Source: Monarcha castaneiventris obscurior (lineage: Eukaryota; Chordata; Aves; Passeriformes; Monarchidae). Taken from it: a stretch of DNA of 64,000 nucleotides. Shown in pieces: positions 44,286-59,200 of the stretch (within the stretch, counting starts at the first letter, position 1; each line of letters begins with the position of its first letter). The notes beneath the pieces are model-generated. The model had not been told where the DNA came from. It was given only the letters and a program-made list of their open reading frames with translations, and ran no database searches. A program made the translations under genes and the position numbers. Location: contig JAMPIT010000174.1 of the NCBI GenBank assembly GCA_026261815.1, positions 6,696,001 through 6,760,000 of the forward strand, in the 5' to 3' direction.

Positions 44286-47200
44286 TCCTTTGTGTAACCA
44301 AACCAGTTCCTAAAGTTAAAAAAAATTATAGATATATAGTTGAAGGTGTAAGGAAGTTCTTTTCTTCACTTCTCCCACTCTGGTAGATTTCCTAACTCTC
44401 CATTTCTACTCATGGGTAGAAATAAGTCAAAGGGAAAAAAACCTGGGGCAAAAATAATTAATCAGCTGGGAATGGATGAAACATTGGACAAAATCCTAAG
44501 GTGGTATCAGCTAGGAGACAAAGAATGATATTTCTGTTATGACAGAAACTGTTCACAGGACTTGTGTGGTAGCTGGGTTTAAGTATGAATTTGTTTCTCA
44601 GACAAGTTACTTGGTATTTAACTTCTTCCGTTTATAACAGTGCTTAAAATGGTAGTCAGAAGTGCTGTGAGATCTTAAGATGGGAACTGCAGACAAGTGC
44701 TGTCTTCTAAAAGTTATTTTAAAAATACAGTCTCTATGGTTTGTGGGCAATTTTACAAACTGCAACCTTGCATGATGAATGAAAAGCAGTAAGGAAACTG
44801 ATTTCTCTTCCAAGCTTCATGCGTCAAATGCTTTTTAAAATGTAATGAGAAAGTGCTGTAGCAATTGCATCTGAATATGGTGCTTTCCTCTCCTTAACTG
44901 TTTAAAGCTGAGCATCATTGGCTGTGTAAATATTGATAGCTTTAAGGACCAGAGGAAAAATTACTGTGAAAAACGTAATCTGGGTAGACTCAAATACTGC
45001 AATTTCAAGACAAGATTTTAAACAAAATGTACTAAAACTAGTTTTAAGTAATTGTCTCTTAATAATAATAAAATACACAACTCTCCATGGTGCCCCATCA
45101 CCTTTGTGCAGAAAATGGCAGCAAGGAAAAAACTGCCACTGCTCAAAGGACGTTTTACAATTACAACTGATTGAAAAATTAACAGCGCATGAAACTGATA
45201 TAAAATTTTTCTTTCATTATTTATTAAATAGTAACTTGTTTGAAACCTAGACTGTAGTCCTTCATCAGGGTCTACAGAGTGATACTTTACTCATACTTAA
45301 AGAAGGAAACCTCTGAGTGTAAACCATTGTGTACAGTTGTGCATGGTTTTTAAATAATCTGAAAAATTATATCTTCTCAGGTTCTTTTTAGGATTTCCTT
45401 GCTTGAACGTACATTAAAGCAAGCATGACTGAAGAAATGGTATTGAAGTAATGCTCTCCTTTCTGTTTGTAATCTAAATATGATCTTTGATACATTAAAA
45501 AATATTAATTATTGCACTAGTTCCCATAATTACTAGAATGAATTCACTGCTGTCTGCCTTAAGCTGATGCTTATTACAAAAAACCTGCTTTGTAGCTGAT
45601 CATGGTAATATAAGAGACAAAATTATCATTCTGCCATTGTGAATATAATAAATATTGCTCCTATCTGTATTACCAAGGCATATGCATCTATCTCTGGTGA
45701 AATGTAAAGCACTGTATTGGCTTTCTAGTAAAATACTAAATATTAGAAGTAAGTAAGTATTCTATTATTGGTGAGTGCAAAACATGTGAATAAATCAGAT
45801 TTATCGATGGTAGGGTTTTCTATACGTTTATTTAAAGTTTCTATCATACTGTTACGCCACGCTTGCAGTTAGAATAGTTATGTGTTGAGTTCTGAGTGAT
45901 CTGTATCTCAAGTTGAACAAACCAGGCTGGATTTTGAATCAATTAGAGCATTTTTAAGTCTGGAGAAGTTTATTTTTAGTCTTGAAGGGAGTTCAATAGA
46001 CAAAGATGTCTTACAGTTTCTACTTTATAACTATGTGTCATCTCGGACAAATCCTTTTTATCCTTATTCATGGATGGATTAAATAAATTGGCAGCTTGCT
46101 TAGACAGAACCTAAGAAAAGCACAAAGAAAAGGCAATTCTGTCTTGGAACATTACACTGCAGCCCTTTCACCTGCCTCTGAATTGCAGTGAATGACACTT
46201 TCTTCTTCCTTTTGATCTGAAGCTTAATTTATAAAATAATACTTTACTGTTCTATAGTAGCAGAGAAATCAGGGTTATGAGGTTGGTTCAGAAAGAGGGT
46301 AGATGAAAAAAAGAACTGGTATACATACCTGTAGTAGGAAAATAGTTATGCTGCTCAGTTTCCCTGCATAAGTGATCCCACTTGAGAAGGCATGAGTGCA
46401 GGGATCCCATTCTTAGAGAGGTTCTCTGAATTCTTGCTCAGAAAATAACAAGTCATTGAAATCCTGAAGTTTCTGGGCTTGAGCTTCTGTTTCTAGTCCC
46501 AGTTTCAGGTTTGAAGGTCTGAGCTGTGAAAGTTTTGGTTCATCAGTTTCACAAATTCTGAAGTGTTACTTATTTAAAGCAGGTTAAGGTAGTTGCATGA
46601 ATGTATTATGTAATGTTATACTCAAAAACATTCCCCCTACCAAGGTAGTCAGAAGAAGCTGGTTTATATCACTCTGTTGTAATCTATAATAGGTGACCTA
46701 CTTTTGTACTTTCTACATGGGAACACAAAGAACAACACTATATTTATGTACTTTGAGATCTTCCTACACATTTCTCCATCCTTTCTTTCTTTAGGTTTTT
46801 CCTCCTTTTTTGTATTCTATGCCCAGAAATGGGAGACTCGATAAAATAAAATGACTTAAGTTTTTTCATTTGACCAGGGTACAAAATATGCATAAACTTC
46901 TATTAAATGTAATCCTAAATGTATGTTTCTACATTTTTTTTGAAAATAAGAAGGATTTTTTTTATATATGTGTCTTCCATATACCTCTGTATTTTTTTGA
47001 AATTCAGGTTTTTGTGTATGTCTCACGTAACTTTTTGTTTTTAAATTTGTTCCTAAGAAACTCTTGGGCCTTTTTATTTAGTTTTTAGTGGGTTTTTTTT
47101 CTTGGTACAGGAGGAACTTGACTCTTGCATAATTGACTGTGAAAAATGTATTATTAAAATTGATACAGGGAAAATGCTGTTAAATGTATAGCTTAAACTA

Positions 47201-50200
47201 GACTCCTCTGCTTGCACTGACCTTTTCTACTGTATAATAAAATGTACTATTGTAACCAAGTCAGATAGCAGAAAATTTTCCGGCAGTAATGTTTTTCAGA
47301 TTCGTGGCATCTGTTCAATTGGCGTTTCTGAAGCACTTGGAGATACTCAGATGAATGAGGCTGTGTCAGTGTATGTGTTAGAGGGCACCGTTCGAAGGAG
47401 CAGCATGTCTAAATAATTGCATCTTGGACTTTTATAAATCTGGTTGTATAGAAACCATCCTAAGTAAAACAGCCTATGAAAGGCAAAACATAAGCATTAA
47501 ATTCCTTGGATGCCTTTTATTGGGAAAGCAGGATTCATAAAGGCACAGTATGTTGTAGGCTTTATTTCACAGTTCTGCCAACACGAATCCAATCTGAGCT
47601 CGAGCACAGCTGCTATTCTTGCCAGTCCTCCTCACTCTCCTGATGGAGCTTGATCAGCTCTCTTTGTTTTCTCTGTTCTCTTAAAATGAACGCTGTTTAA
47701 TGATCTTCACTAATGAATTTGTGATGTCCTGTTCAGGGACTTTTATTTATGGAGTACTTCCCTTCCAGCATTGAAATATTCTTTACTGACATGGTATAGG
47801 GTAAGGTAATGTGAAAAAATAGATGTGAAGTTCAGGATGGATTGTGATGGATAGAAATACATAGAGATAACTAGATGTTCTTACAACAATTGTGCTATTC
47901 TTTTTATCCCTGTAACACAGTTACTCCTCCTCCGCCCCCCACACAACAGATTTGTAATGAAAGAATAGAATCTTGTGCAGGCTGTAACTCCCAAAGGTAA
48001 AACCCACAGTACTAGACTTCCATCTGTATAGCCTATTTTATTGCAGGGAGATTTCATTTAGTTTTCCTTGGTTAAATTAGTCTGAAACACTGTCTTTGCA
48101 GGTTCATTAAAATTTTTCTATAATGGGTGTCTACCGTAATTTTTGAAGTTTTATTTTCAGTTTCTTGGTGGTGGTGCTTGCTATTTACCTGATGTTCTTG
48201 TCATCCTTTCTGCCATGTCCTGATGCTTGCTGTGCTCTCTTGCCTTTGCACTCACCTTCATGGCCAGTAGTGTTACTCCTGACCTGTTCTCCATAGAAGT
48301 CTTTTGCCCAGTCCCCTTCCACCCTCATAATAAAATTCTAGAGTAAAAAAAAAAAGTCACCTGTGTTAGGTGTGTGTAATTGGAGTGGAGAAAGGAATCC
48401 TCTTTGGTTGAATAATATATTTTTGTAGAATTTAAGAAGATTATTTCACCAGAATACTTATCTGTAATGTTTACATTTTCTAAATGTAGCCCTTACTGAT
48501 TAGTAAAGGCTTTTATCTGCTTGGAGAAACTAGAGCTATACATGTAAAAAAAAAAAAAGCTCCCCAGGGAAGGGGATAGTGCTGGGTTTTGTTTTTACTC
48601 TGCAACCAGCATGCTAAAATTTACTGGATCAATACTTGGAATCGATACACGAGTACTGGATAGTTTCCTAGGAGCAGTTAGGAGCATAGGAGGCCTAATC
48701 CTGATGAGATCTGTGCACTTGGATCATTTAATAACTTGCACAGCTACAGGGGCAAGTAAAGCCTCAGTGCTGGGTGTAGGACTGGGCACAGGCTGTGAGA
48801 GCTTGGCTCTCCTGGTGCAGAGTGAGTGCTGATCATTGCTCTGCAGACTGGGACTGCTCCAGGGGTTAGTGACCACTGCTCTTCACTGGCTTGTAAGACA
48901 CTATCATTATCCCTCTCCTATGCCAAGTAATCAATCCCTCTTCCTCTAAAACATGAGCAAATAGCTGAATTAAGTAAGTGAATTACTATGAGTATACATA
49001 GGATCCACCTAAGCTCTTTTGTGAAGGGCAGTGATTGAACATTTGAAAAAAGCTGATAACAAGTATTATCTGAATAATCTGAACTTGTCTAATTGCCTTT
49101 TGAAAACTTTTCCCACACACAGTTTATCCTTACTGAAGGTACTTGTTTCAATACCAGGTAATCTGACACTTTTTCTTCCCAAGTTTGTTATTCTGCTCAA
49201 CTCTGTTCTCTAAAGAATTTCTATTTCTGATTCAAAATTTTTGAGTGCTTTTGCCATAACTAATTTGTGCATTAACTTCTTTGTATGTTGTAGGCGTGTT
49301 CTAATTAGCACTAATGAGTTATTGAGTAAATATAAATCAGAATAGATAATAATTGAGTAAGGTAGTGAAAACTTGATGTCTGTACAAACCAAAACGTTAC
49401 AGAGTTCTGTTTTTTATTGCTTTAACATGAAGCTTCCTAGACACAGTGGATTAAAGACTGACTTCCATCTCTGGTTAATTGATATAAACTGCTCTCCTGT
49501 GATTCTTTTCTCCTTGCATCTCTGCCATGCACAGGTGCTTGTTCCTTGCATAGGTGTCTCTGGAGGAGGGAGGAGCTGACGCTGAGTGGTGGCTGAAAGC
49601 TACTGGGGTCATTTTCAGCAGAATGCTTGTGTGGGTGCAGACGTGGGGAGGAGATGACATGGCTGGGAGATGTGGAAGCAAGGGAGCAATGGCAGCTGGA
49701 ATAAAAACTGATAGGATAAACTGATGTGGAACTGAAGCACAAGAGACTTGGGGTGTGGTACCAGACCAGTATCTTCCCTTTCTTAAAATCTGTAGTATGG
49801 TCATATGGTCACACAAGTAAGTGGCTGATTTATTGCCTTTCCCTGGAGGTCTCTGAAGACCCAGCAGAAGAGGGGTAGGAGAAGGCTGACATTATGGCCA
49901 AACTCAGAAAGAGTAAATGCAATGACTCGTAACCTGGACCAGCTGAACATTTGCTTATGACAGAATAATTTTGAATATGGGACATAACAAGTAAAAGGGA
50001 CTATCAGAAATCCAAGCGGTACTCCTGGAAATAAGTTTTGCCAATTAATTTTTGCTTTATATCTATTGTAATAGCATTCCTTTGACATTGCACAGAGCTG
50101 TTGGTGTGATCTGCATGCTGTGGATTGAGATTGCGTATCTGTTAGGGTTTTAAATACATTTTTCTAAGTGTGGATGAGAAAATTAAAGTAATTAATTTTG

Positions 50201-53200
50201 AATGGACTCTGAGACAATAATTGACCACAGCCATTTTGCTAGCAAAGTTTGCACATTCTTTTTGTCATTCTTTGTAACTGATTTTCTGTAACTGCTAATG
50301 GAAAGAGTTTAATAAAAGGTAATAAACTCATTTGATTTTTTTGCATGAGATTACATGTCTGATAAAGCATAAATGTGTTAACACTACTGAATTCTGTAGG
50401 CCTTTTAATACATTTTAATTAAAAAAAATCAAGTAAAAGGTAAAAAAGCAAAAGACAAACGCTGAACAACTGGAATGATAAGAGTCAATGGCAGCTTTCC
50501 CATGTAAAAGAACAGTTTCATCTTTGTTTTCTCTCTTTGTAGAGTTTATTCCATCCCATGATCTGCAGAGTCCTTAATTCCAGCCATTTTCATATTTGAG
50601 CTGGAAGTCTTCTGTGACCATAGTATGTTGAAGAAATTTTAGTAAATTTTTTTGCTGGACACCTCTAATTTTTTTTTGCGATTTCATTATTCTGTATTTT
50701 AAAAACTCTTTTATACTTCATTAGCTGCTTTTGCAGCACAATCTATCCCCTTTCTGTCAAAAGCTGACTTAAAATTCCATCCTTCATCCATCCACCAAGC
50801 ACTTATTGTTACTTTTTGAATTTAAAATTAGGGCTTAATGTCATAAACCAGTAGAAATATAGTACATCTAATATAAGTATTAACACTATTTTTAAAACTT
50901 ACGTGATAGGAGAACAAGAGTGGCAGTTTGTCTAGTTGCTGGGACAGGGTGTAAGGGATTCATGGAGAGGAGCCCTGCTGTATGAGGAGAAGCAGTGAAT
51001 TGGGGTGAAGCATCAGACAATTACCTGCAGTTTTGTTCCTTGATCAATATGTAGTTGCTTCTTGGTCTTATTGATCTTTTCTGCTTATTTAATGCACTTT
51101 CATTTTATGAGACCTATACAATCATTTTTTGGAGTAATTTGAATTGGGTTTGAATTATTTTCGCTTGCTGCAAAATTGTTTTTAACATACTGAGTTCATT
51201 TACTGTTACTGCCATTAAGAGAAAAACAGCTCATCTACAGAACCGGGCAACTATCTCTAGCCAAGTGTCCCACGTTGAATGATTTGACCTACTTGAGAAA
51301 GTTGCACACACTCAGTATCTCTGTTTCAAAATGTCATCTATTGTTCAGTAGTTTGTTTGGGGGTTTTTGTTGTTTATTTTGTTTGTTTGCTTGTTTACTG
51401 TGAAAACTGGGGAAGTACTAATTCATGGCAGAGCAGTTTGATTGCAGCGTGAGCTATGCTGAAGATCAGCTTGCCTATAGTAGACTTTTGCTGAGCAGCA
51501 GCCCATGCAGTGCTGTGTGACAGCATCACTGCTAATTCTCAGCTCGCTGTGTGCCTGGCGGTGCGTGCTCGGGGCACTGGCTGGAAATGCAGGCAGGTGC
51601 CTCTTGCAGAGCCTGCCCCAGCCTTGTGCCCTGTCGGTGCTGAGGTGCCTGCGTAGCTTCGGACCGGGCTGCATGACAGAGGTGTTGCTGTCAAGGCTCT
51701 TCCAGATACTCCTTTCAGCATGCACATAATGGTGTAAATGCATTCTTGCCGAGTCAGCCTGTGTTAGCGCTGGAGTGAAGTGGGATACATTGCACCAGCA
51801 GGAAGCCCTTTTGTACACTTAAGCTTTTTTTGGCATAAAAATGCTGTGGACCTTTCACTTCATTGCTGGGATGGTGCACTAAGAAAAGCTTGTGATCTAG
51901 AGCTGGATTTAATATGTATTAAGAATAGAATATAGAATCAACTTTGTTACACTTTAATAAGCAAAGCTAGTGAAAAATACTGGGTGAATCATGACGAATA
52001 CTGTGAGTCTTTTTTTTCTATCCCCCTTTTTTGTCCTCAAAACAATTTGATGGGACTGGTTTAACAGATGGGCAGAAAACCTATCACTGTGTGTTGGAAA
52101 ACTGTTTCCAGATGAAGAACAGTTTTCTTAAATCATATGCACTCTTTTTTTCTTTGTTCAACATTGACTGAACTAGTCAAAACATTTTAAGCACATTAAG
52201 CAATAACATATTAAGTAAGTCTGTAAAATAATTGAATTGAAACTAGAAGCTAAGAGTTCTTAGAAATATTTACATTAATATTTAACTTAGTATAAATCTT
52301 ACAATAACTACTTTTGAATCTTGAAGGAACCTTGTGCTGTAGATAAAGTTTGTTAGGGTTGATGTGCTGTGCTTTCCCTTTGTTGTAAATGCTCAGCTAT
52401 GATGATGAAGCAGAGAGACTTAAGGTTTATGTCTCTCCTTCCAAGAGACCTTTTGTAGAGTTATTAAGGCATTGCAGCACCCTTTGTTTTTCATGGACTT
52501 TGTTTCAGTACATTTTCTTGTACAGGAATTGCACAGCACTGCTGCACCTGAATTCAGGTAGAGGTTTTAATGGTTTTCCCTGTCTGTTTTGGTCCTGGTC
52601 ACTGCTGTTAAGAATTTCTATGAGTCTGCCCTCTGCATGTTCTTTGAGAAGACCCAGACTTTTAAAATTTGTGTAAGGTTAATAGTCTGCATAATTTTGC
52701 AGAGTATGAGCAAGTACTTGGCAGGAAGTGCCAAAAAGCTGTGGCAGATTTATGTTGTGCTCTGTAGTCTCAAACTAGGTTCAAAGGACGCTGTTGATAA
52801 CAGGTGACAAGTAATACACCATGAAATAACTCTTCTGTGGTGGAGATGAGTCAGGTAGTTACCAATTTCTAAACACATTTGCAAAGCAAAATCCTTCTGA
52901 CAAGAGAGGTTTGGAAGTTTTTTGGATCTGTGATTTATTGGAGTGCTGATAAAAGGTGTATGCACATTTGGGGTTCTTTTTTGCCCTGTCCTCACTGTGT
53001 GAAAGGGGATTGGAGAATCCTGTAATTTAATCCTCCAGTGTCCAGTAATTTTCAAGTCCTTTCAGTGTCTCTGGTCTGTTTTCCCTCACATGAGAGAAAT
53101 CTCTGGTCTGCAGTTTTTCCCTATTAAGATGCTGTCTGCCTTAGCTCTGCCTGCAGGGTCTCTGTGCCGTCCTCACCAGCGAATCGTTTGATTCCTCCCA

Positions 53201-56200
53201 AGCCCTCGCTGGAGGGGAGCCAGCAGCGATCACTTCAGGAGAAGGCAGTGAGAGAAGTGTAGCAGAAAAACAGCTCCTTAACCTTCCTCCATAAAGCATG
53301 TCACTTGAAAGTGGGAATACTGTAGCATCCTTTGTTACCAGGCCCAGACTCCTCACACCATGCCCCTGCTTTTTAAAAAGATTTTTAAAATCTTTGAAGA
53401 TCTGTCTCAGCTGCTACATGTTTTCTGGAAAGGGAAAGTCAGTACTATGCCTCCATGACTGTATTGCTAGCTTGTGGCAATGTAGGATTGAAAAATCTCA
53501 TCCTACTTTTATGTATGTCCACATTTTTAGATGTTATTGTCATGTTAGAGTTTGAGAACCTGAACTTTATAGATCCCATTTAGTTTTCAGGACTCTGAAA
53601 AGCTGTGGAGTGCAGAGCAAGGGTTCTGTAGAAGTTCAGGAATAGAGAACACAGTAAAACATGCATACCAATGTTATTTTAAAACAGTAGAACTATGCCA
53701 TGGTTTCTTGAGGACTGACTCAGTTTTTAGCTCTTAACTCTATTGTTGATGATGCTTCCCTTTGATGTTTTCTAGGGAAGCAAAGAGGGGTGAGATCCCT
53801 CTCTCCCCCTCTCCATGTTCTGCATCCTCTTTCCTGACTGTGCACCATATTTTCCAGTTTTACTTGGGGCAAAGGGTGAGGGAGACTGAGACTCACAGCA
53901 GCATGACTGGTTACTTGGAGAGTGAAGGTAGAATGAAGAACATACATGCAAACAGTACTTAGACTCCTCAAAGACATGAAGCATGGAGAAGTGTTCTGAA
54001 ATGTTCTGCTTTATCAAGAACCAAGGAGGTGTTTTTTTCTTTTCCTATTTTTTCTTTTCTCAGAAATGTACTTTTGGTGGTTTGTGTATTTTATTAACTT
54101 TAAATGATTCCCTTGTCAGTCTGCACAGACATCCCTCCTCTTTGTTGCTCAGTTTCAGTTTCTTCGCCTCATTCTATTTCTAAAATGAGAATTGTGTTCT
54201 GCTTATTTTTACTCTTGCAACAGACTTCATACAAAATTTTTCTGTCATTTCTTGTATTGTATGAACTTTGAGTGATTATTTGTAAATACCCACCCATCAA
54301 CCCCTCTTCTATTTTCCTTTCTTCTCACAAGCCACTACTTGTATATGAGATGATGGAAAACTGGCATTCTCTAAATGAGCCAATGAAATTATTTTCCTAT
54401 TTCCTGTTATCAAATACAAAATTTTATTATTGAAGCCTTATGCTCCTAAGGAGTGCTCTGTCTTACCTAGAATGACTTTGAAGACCTGTCTGATTTCCCC
54501 TTACTCCAGCAATTTGCCTTGATCCCTAACGCTGCTCACTGAATTCAGATCAAACATAATTAACTTTGTGGTTGAAAATGAATCTTTAGGAGAGTTAGAT
54601 GAAACTTGGAATTGTTGCTTTCTGGGAAGGTTTGACATTTTTAAGTCCAGTTTTCATCCAATTTATGACAAATAGGCCTTACTTGCTTTTCCCTCTGAAA
54701 TTATTTCATAACATAATATGACATAATCAAAATATATTTTTTCTTTAAATAGGAAGCAATAGCTGCTTCCAAGCAGTTACTGAAATGTCTTATAAAATGC
54801 ATTTAATTTTGATTTCTCATTTATGATAGCATAAATATGTGGATTTTTTAAAAAGTCAGTGCCTTGCAGAGACTGCACTTTTCACTGTTAGATCATTTGT
54901 GTAAATCAAATGGAAGTTCTGTTAAATCTGGAGTACTTGTACTCTTGTAGTCCTAGAGCTTTATTCCCTCTTCAGTGCTTGCTTTCAGAGAGTGAAGGAG
55001 CTGAGGTCCATGGGAGCTGTCCCAGCAGCCTGCTGGTGGCTGTGCTGGCCATGACAGGGGGACCCAGGGCTGCCCATCTGATGGGTGACTCTGCCTCTCG
55101 AAGTTCAGTGCTAACACGAGCCTCTGCCAGGATCCTCTACTTCAGACAGTCCTAAAAAGCTGTTTTATTTACAAATATGATCTGTGTAATGTCTCCTGAA
55201 ATGCAGTCAGCTAATCCTGCCTTTTTAATTACTTGCAATGACTTTAATTGGATCAGAAAACAGAAAGAGATATAAAGTAGTGATGTAATAGGGTTCACAT
55301 GTTGGGAAGAGTCCTGCTGTAAGTGGCAATTTGTGGTGGCTGTCACCGAGCTCTGTCCATTCTGCCATGCTGCAGGTCTTCTGTGATGCAAGTACTGAGA
55401 CAGCCATGTTCATTTAAGATGCTCAGTAGCTGGAATTTTTCAGTATTTCAGGCTCTCAAGCCTTGGAAAAAGTTTTTTGTACTGAGAATGACTGACCAGT
55501 GTTGACCCCAGTGTGCTGCTGTGTTTTGCAGATGCTTTTGGAGTAAGTTAGACCTTACAGCCCTTCTGATGCTTTCTGTTTGCTACTTTCTCACAATTTC
55601 AGCAATCCAATAAGTACACAAGCATCCAAAACCAAACTGCTTCCTCTTCTAAAGGGCATTGCAGTCAAGCCAAACTTAACTGAGACTGTCTGGTTACTGG
55701 TGCCTGGCTGCTTTAGTGAAAATTGGTTTTGGGGAGCCAATATCCTAGAGCAACTGTTACTGCTCTTTACTTTCTGGCCATTTCCAGTCACAAAAGCAAG
55801 GTGCCTCACATGTGTCTCTGTGTGATGTACTTCTGAATTTAGGACTTTTAACTTTTCCCTGACTGGCTGTTCCTGATTTTTCTCTTATTTTAACCTGTGT
55901 TGGGTTTTTTTTGGAGGGTCCAACACACAGAAATTAATTTGCAGCTGTACCCAAAGTACCCAAGACTTCATGAGTTTCTACAAATGTTAATCTTTCAATG
56001 CTTTTCTTGTGTATTTTTTTCTAACAAAAAAGTCTTTTTTGATGTACTTAGTTTGCAAATAAAATGGCAAAGAAGGTCATAAAATCAATTAAGTGAATCT
56101 AAAGTTTTACTTAATAGAATGGTCACTGACTGGTTGTTTTTCTCAGTAGGTAGAATTTATGACTTCTTTCGTTGCATGGTTTTTAGGGTCATTAAGTACC

Positions 56201-59200
56201 CAGAGGGGTCAGGCTTAGGCTCAGCACTGTGCTGGCTCTGCTGTGGTTAGGGAGTGTGCCTGCTGTCCATCAGTAACTCTCTGCTGGGATTCTTGTGCCA
56301 GAGACATAGTTATGTAGTGTTTGGTAAATCCATTACTTGCTAATCCCAAGATTATCCAATGAAGAAATACATGGCTCCTGCAATAGGGCGAGGGTGGAAA
56401 GGGCAGTCAGCTGTCAGTGGCCACCCCCTATAAATGAGTTTAAAATGGCTGAGGGGCAGTTATGGTGGAGGTACATGGGATGCTGTAGGACAAGCAAAGG
56501 GACACTATGAACAGTCACCCTCTTCCATTACAAGCCCAAAAAAGCATTGAATGAAACTGTCAGATGGCAGGTTCACAACCCAGAGTTGCTGCCCCATGCA
56601 GTGTGTGTTTCCATTGCCATGGGAAGCAGTGATTGCTAAATGTTTCCATGAGTTCCAGGAGTTATTTTCTAGTTAATGGAAAAGAAGCAGAAAGTGAGGA
56701 TTATCAAACATAACAGTACTCACAGTACCTTTGCTGATAATATTGCTATATCATAAACTGTTTTTCCATGGAGTTTTTCTGCTTTGCAAGTTGTCCATGC
56801 ATTGGGCTCAGCACCCTGTGTTGGAAGGAGCTTGGAGCTTGGCTAACCTGAGGGTGAAATCAAGTCCTGGAAGCTAATAGCCAAGACCACAGCTCATCTA
56901 GCAGCTTATCTCTTAGGATCTGTTGATCGAGATTATATACTGCTTGCTGCAATATCCCACAGGTGTATTTGACAGTAATAAGTTTTACATATTAGAATTG
57001 CATGTGTTGTTATGTTTCCAGTCAAGACTCTTTGCTGCTGCTGCTTCTTGATTTTCAATGTTTCAGTGATAAATAGTTTTGAGTGTATCAATATCATTAA
57101 TTTTGAAGACCCTTGATAATCCTAATTTAATTTTCTGCTGGAGTTATTTTCCGTTTTTGATTTTTTTTTTTTGTTTGTTTGTTTTCTTTTTGCTTGGCAT
57201 AATGCACTTTCTGGATGTTGGAAAAATGTGAACCTAAATTGTGGTGCAGTGTAATAATTTCTTCAGGATTGGGTTCCTGTTAGAAAGCTTAGTATATGCT
57301 ATTGAGAAATTGGGTTTTCCCTAGTTTTTTTTCTCCTGAAGGAAAAGGTGTTTAATTTAAACAATGTTTATTTTAGAGAAGATTGTTTCTTTCCTATCTT
57401 GAAATTATTCGTAACTATCAGCAGTAAATTTCACAGAATATACTTTTTAAGGCTTGAGAAAAATCTGTTATCAGACTAAATATTTAGAATTAGAACTGTA
57501 ATAAAAATTATGATACAACCATATAAGTACACGAATATGTATGTTTTCTCAAGTTTAAGTATTAAATTACTGAATGTATTTTATTCTTCAAGCAGCACAT
57601 TTTTTTGTCCACTCAACTCTTTTGTGTTAATTATTAGATACAATTGGTTGACAGATGTAGGTAACAATAATTGGCTCATAGATAATTATGAAATTCTACA
57701 AAGGAAATATCGCCATTATTTATTTAATAACAGTTACTCACTAAATTAAATGTTTTCACCCATCTGTTAACAATTTGTGCCTTTAATGACTGAAAGACTT
57801 GCTTGAACTTACTGTTTTCTTCCTTGGATGTGCAAACTTTAAAATAAAGGGATTTATATTTGTAGCATTTAGCTCATTACTTTGAACTCGGCTACAACAG
57901 ATACTGATGTTTAATTTTGTATCTCTGTGACATTAATGATAGTAGAACTCAAATGTGTCATCAGTACAGTATTTGAGAAGACTTAGCTTTTCGTTTTTAT
58001 CCATTTTGAAATAATAGAATAAAAACAATGGCTTCACTTTCTGTTCATGCTGATATTTAGTCATTTTGAGAAGATGAGTACATTTTTGTGAACTCTTAAT
58101 CTGTAGTAATTTTCAATCTTCATACATGCATGAGCTTCCTAATTTTAACACTATGTATTTTTTGTAGAAAATCGTGGTCAGTGTATGTGAAAGTAGCAAT
58201 AGATCATACTGTTCATTTATGTTGCCAAAGAACTTTTACAGGTAGCAGAAAAGGTATGTGCCACTGCTGTGTAAAGGCAGTCCTGGAGTGTACTTTAGGC
58301 AATTGTTCCCTTTTGTTCTGTGTTTGAGGAGCAGCTGTGCAGGTAGGCTGCTCTAATTCCCTTCCACTGGTGTTCGTAGCGATGATTTGAGTGTGTGATG
58401 TGTTTGGTTTGGAGGCTGTGGTGAACACTGGAGCAGCTCATGTGGGGTAGGCTGGGAGGGATGTGACATTTCCTGCAGCTTCCTTGTGATCTTGTTAGTG
58501 CAGGTACAGCTAAACATCACATTAAGTGCTAGGGGTGAGAGTAATAGTTTATCAATTTGTGTCTAGATAGATTTTTTTATCAAATTGAAGTGAATGTTGT
58601 AGAAAGGATGAGAAAGGTTTTAAAACTTCTTTTTTCAATTTCAGTATCCAAATTGTACAAAATAGAAGGTATTAAAGAATCATCAGAGGCAAATGGCATC
58701 AGTCTGTGTTATGGTTAAACACTATTTCAGTTGAAAGGTCAAAAGACAGGCATCTGTGCAGGCTAACTTCAACTGCAAGTGTTTGGAATATGAGCACTCT
58801 CAGGTTCAGTTTGGCTTTCAAACAACATTCTTTTCTTGCCCATCTTTTTAGTATTGTTGCTAAGTTTTATTATTGCTAGAAGAATTGGCAAGAATTCTGG
58901 CAGACTGGGCAGTTTTCTGCCATAGGCTGATCTCAAATTTCAAAAGGGCTTTGCTGTAGGAGATAAGACATATTTCTAGAGGTTTTAAAATTTTGCAGTT
59001 TTTCAACCTGTCTACAGAAACACTGTATAACACAAGGTTCACTTTGCTCTCCTACGAAGTATCTAAGATACATAAAACCTGTGTGATTTATAGCCTATGC
59101 AACATCTGTTGACTCTAAAGATAATAAAAATGGGTGAATCTGAAGCCAGTTGCAGGAGGTTATTGATGATATGCCAAGTGAGAGGTGGGAGGAATTAAAT

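Noticed and set aside
51423..51818. Minus-strand 131-codon frame
   Set aside because: It overlaps a GC-rich patch where stop codons are scarce. The Cys/His/Ser/Arg-rich product has no recognisable domain, and the complementary strand is open too.
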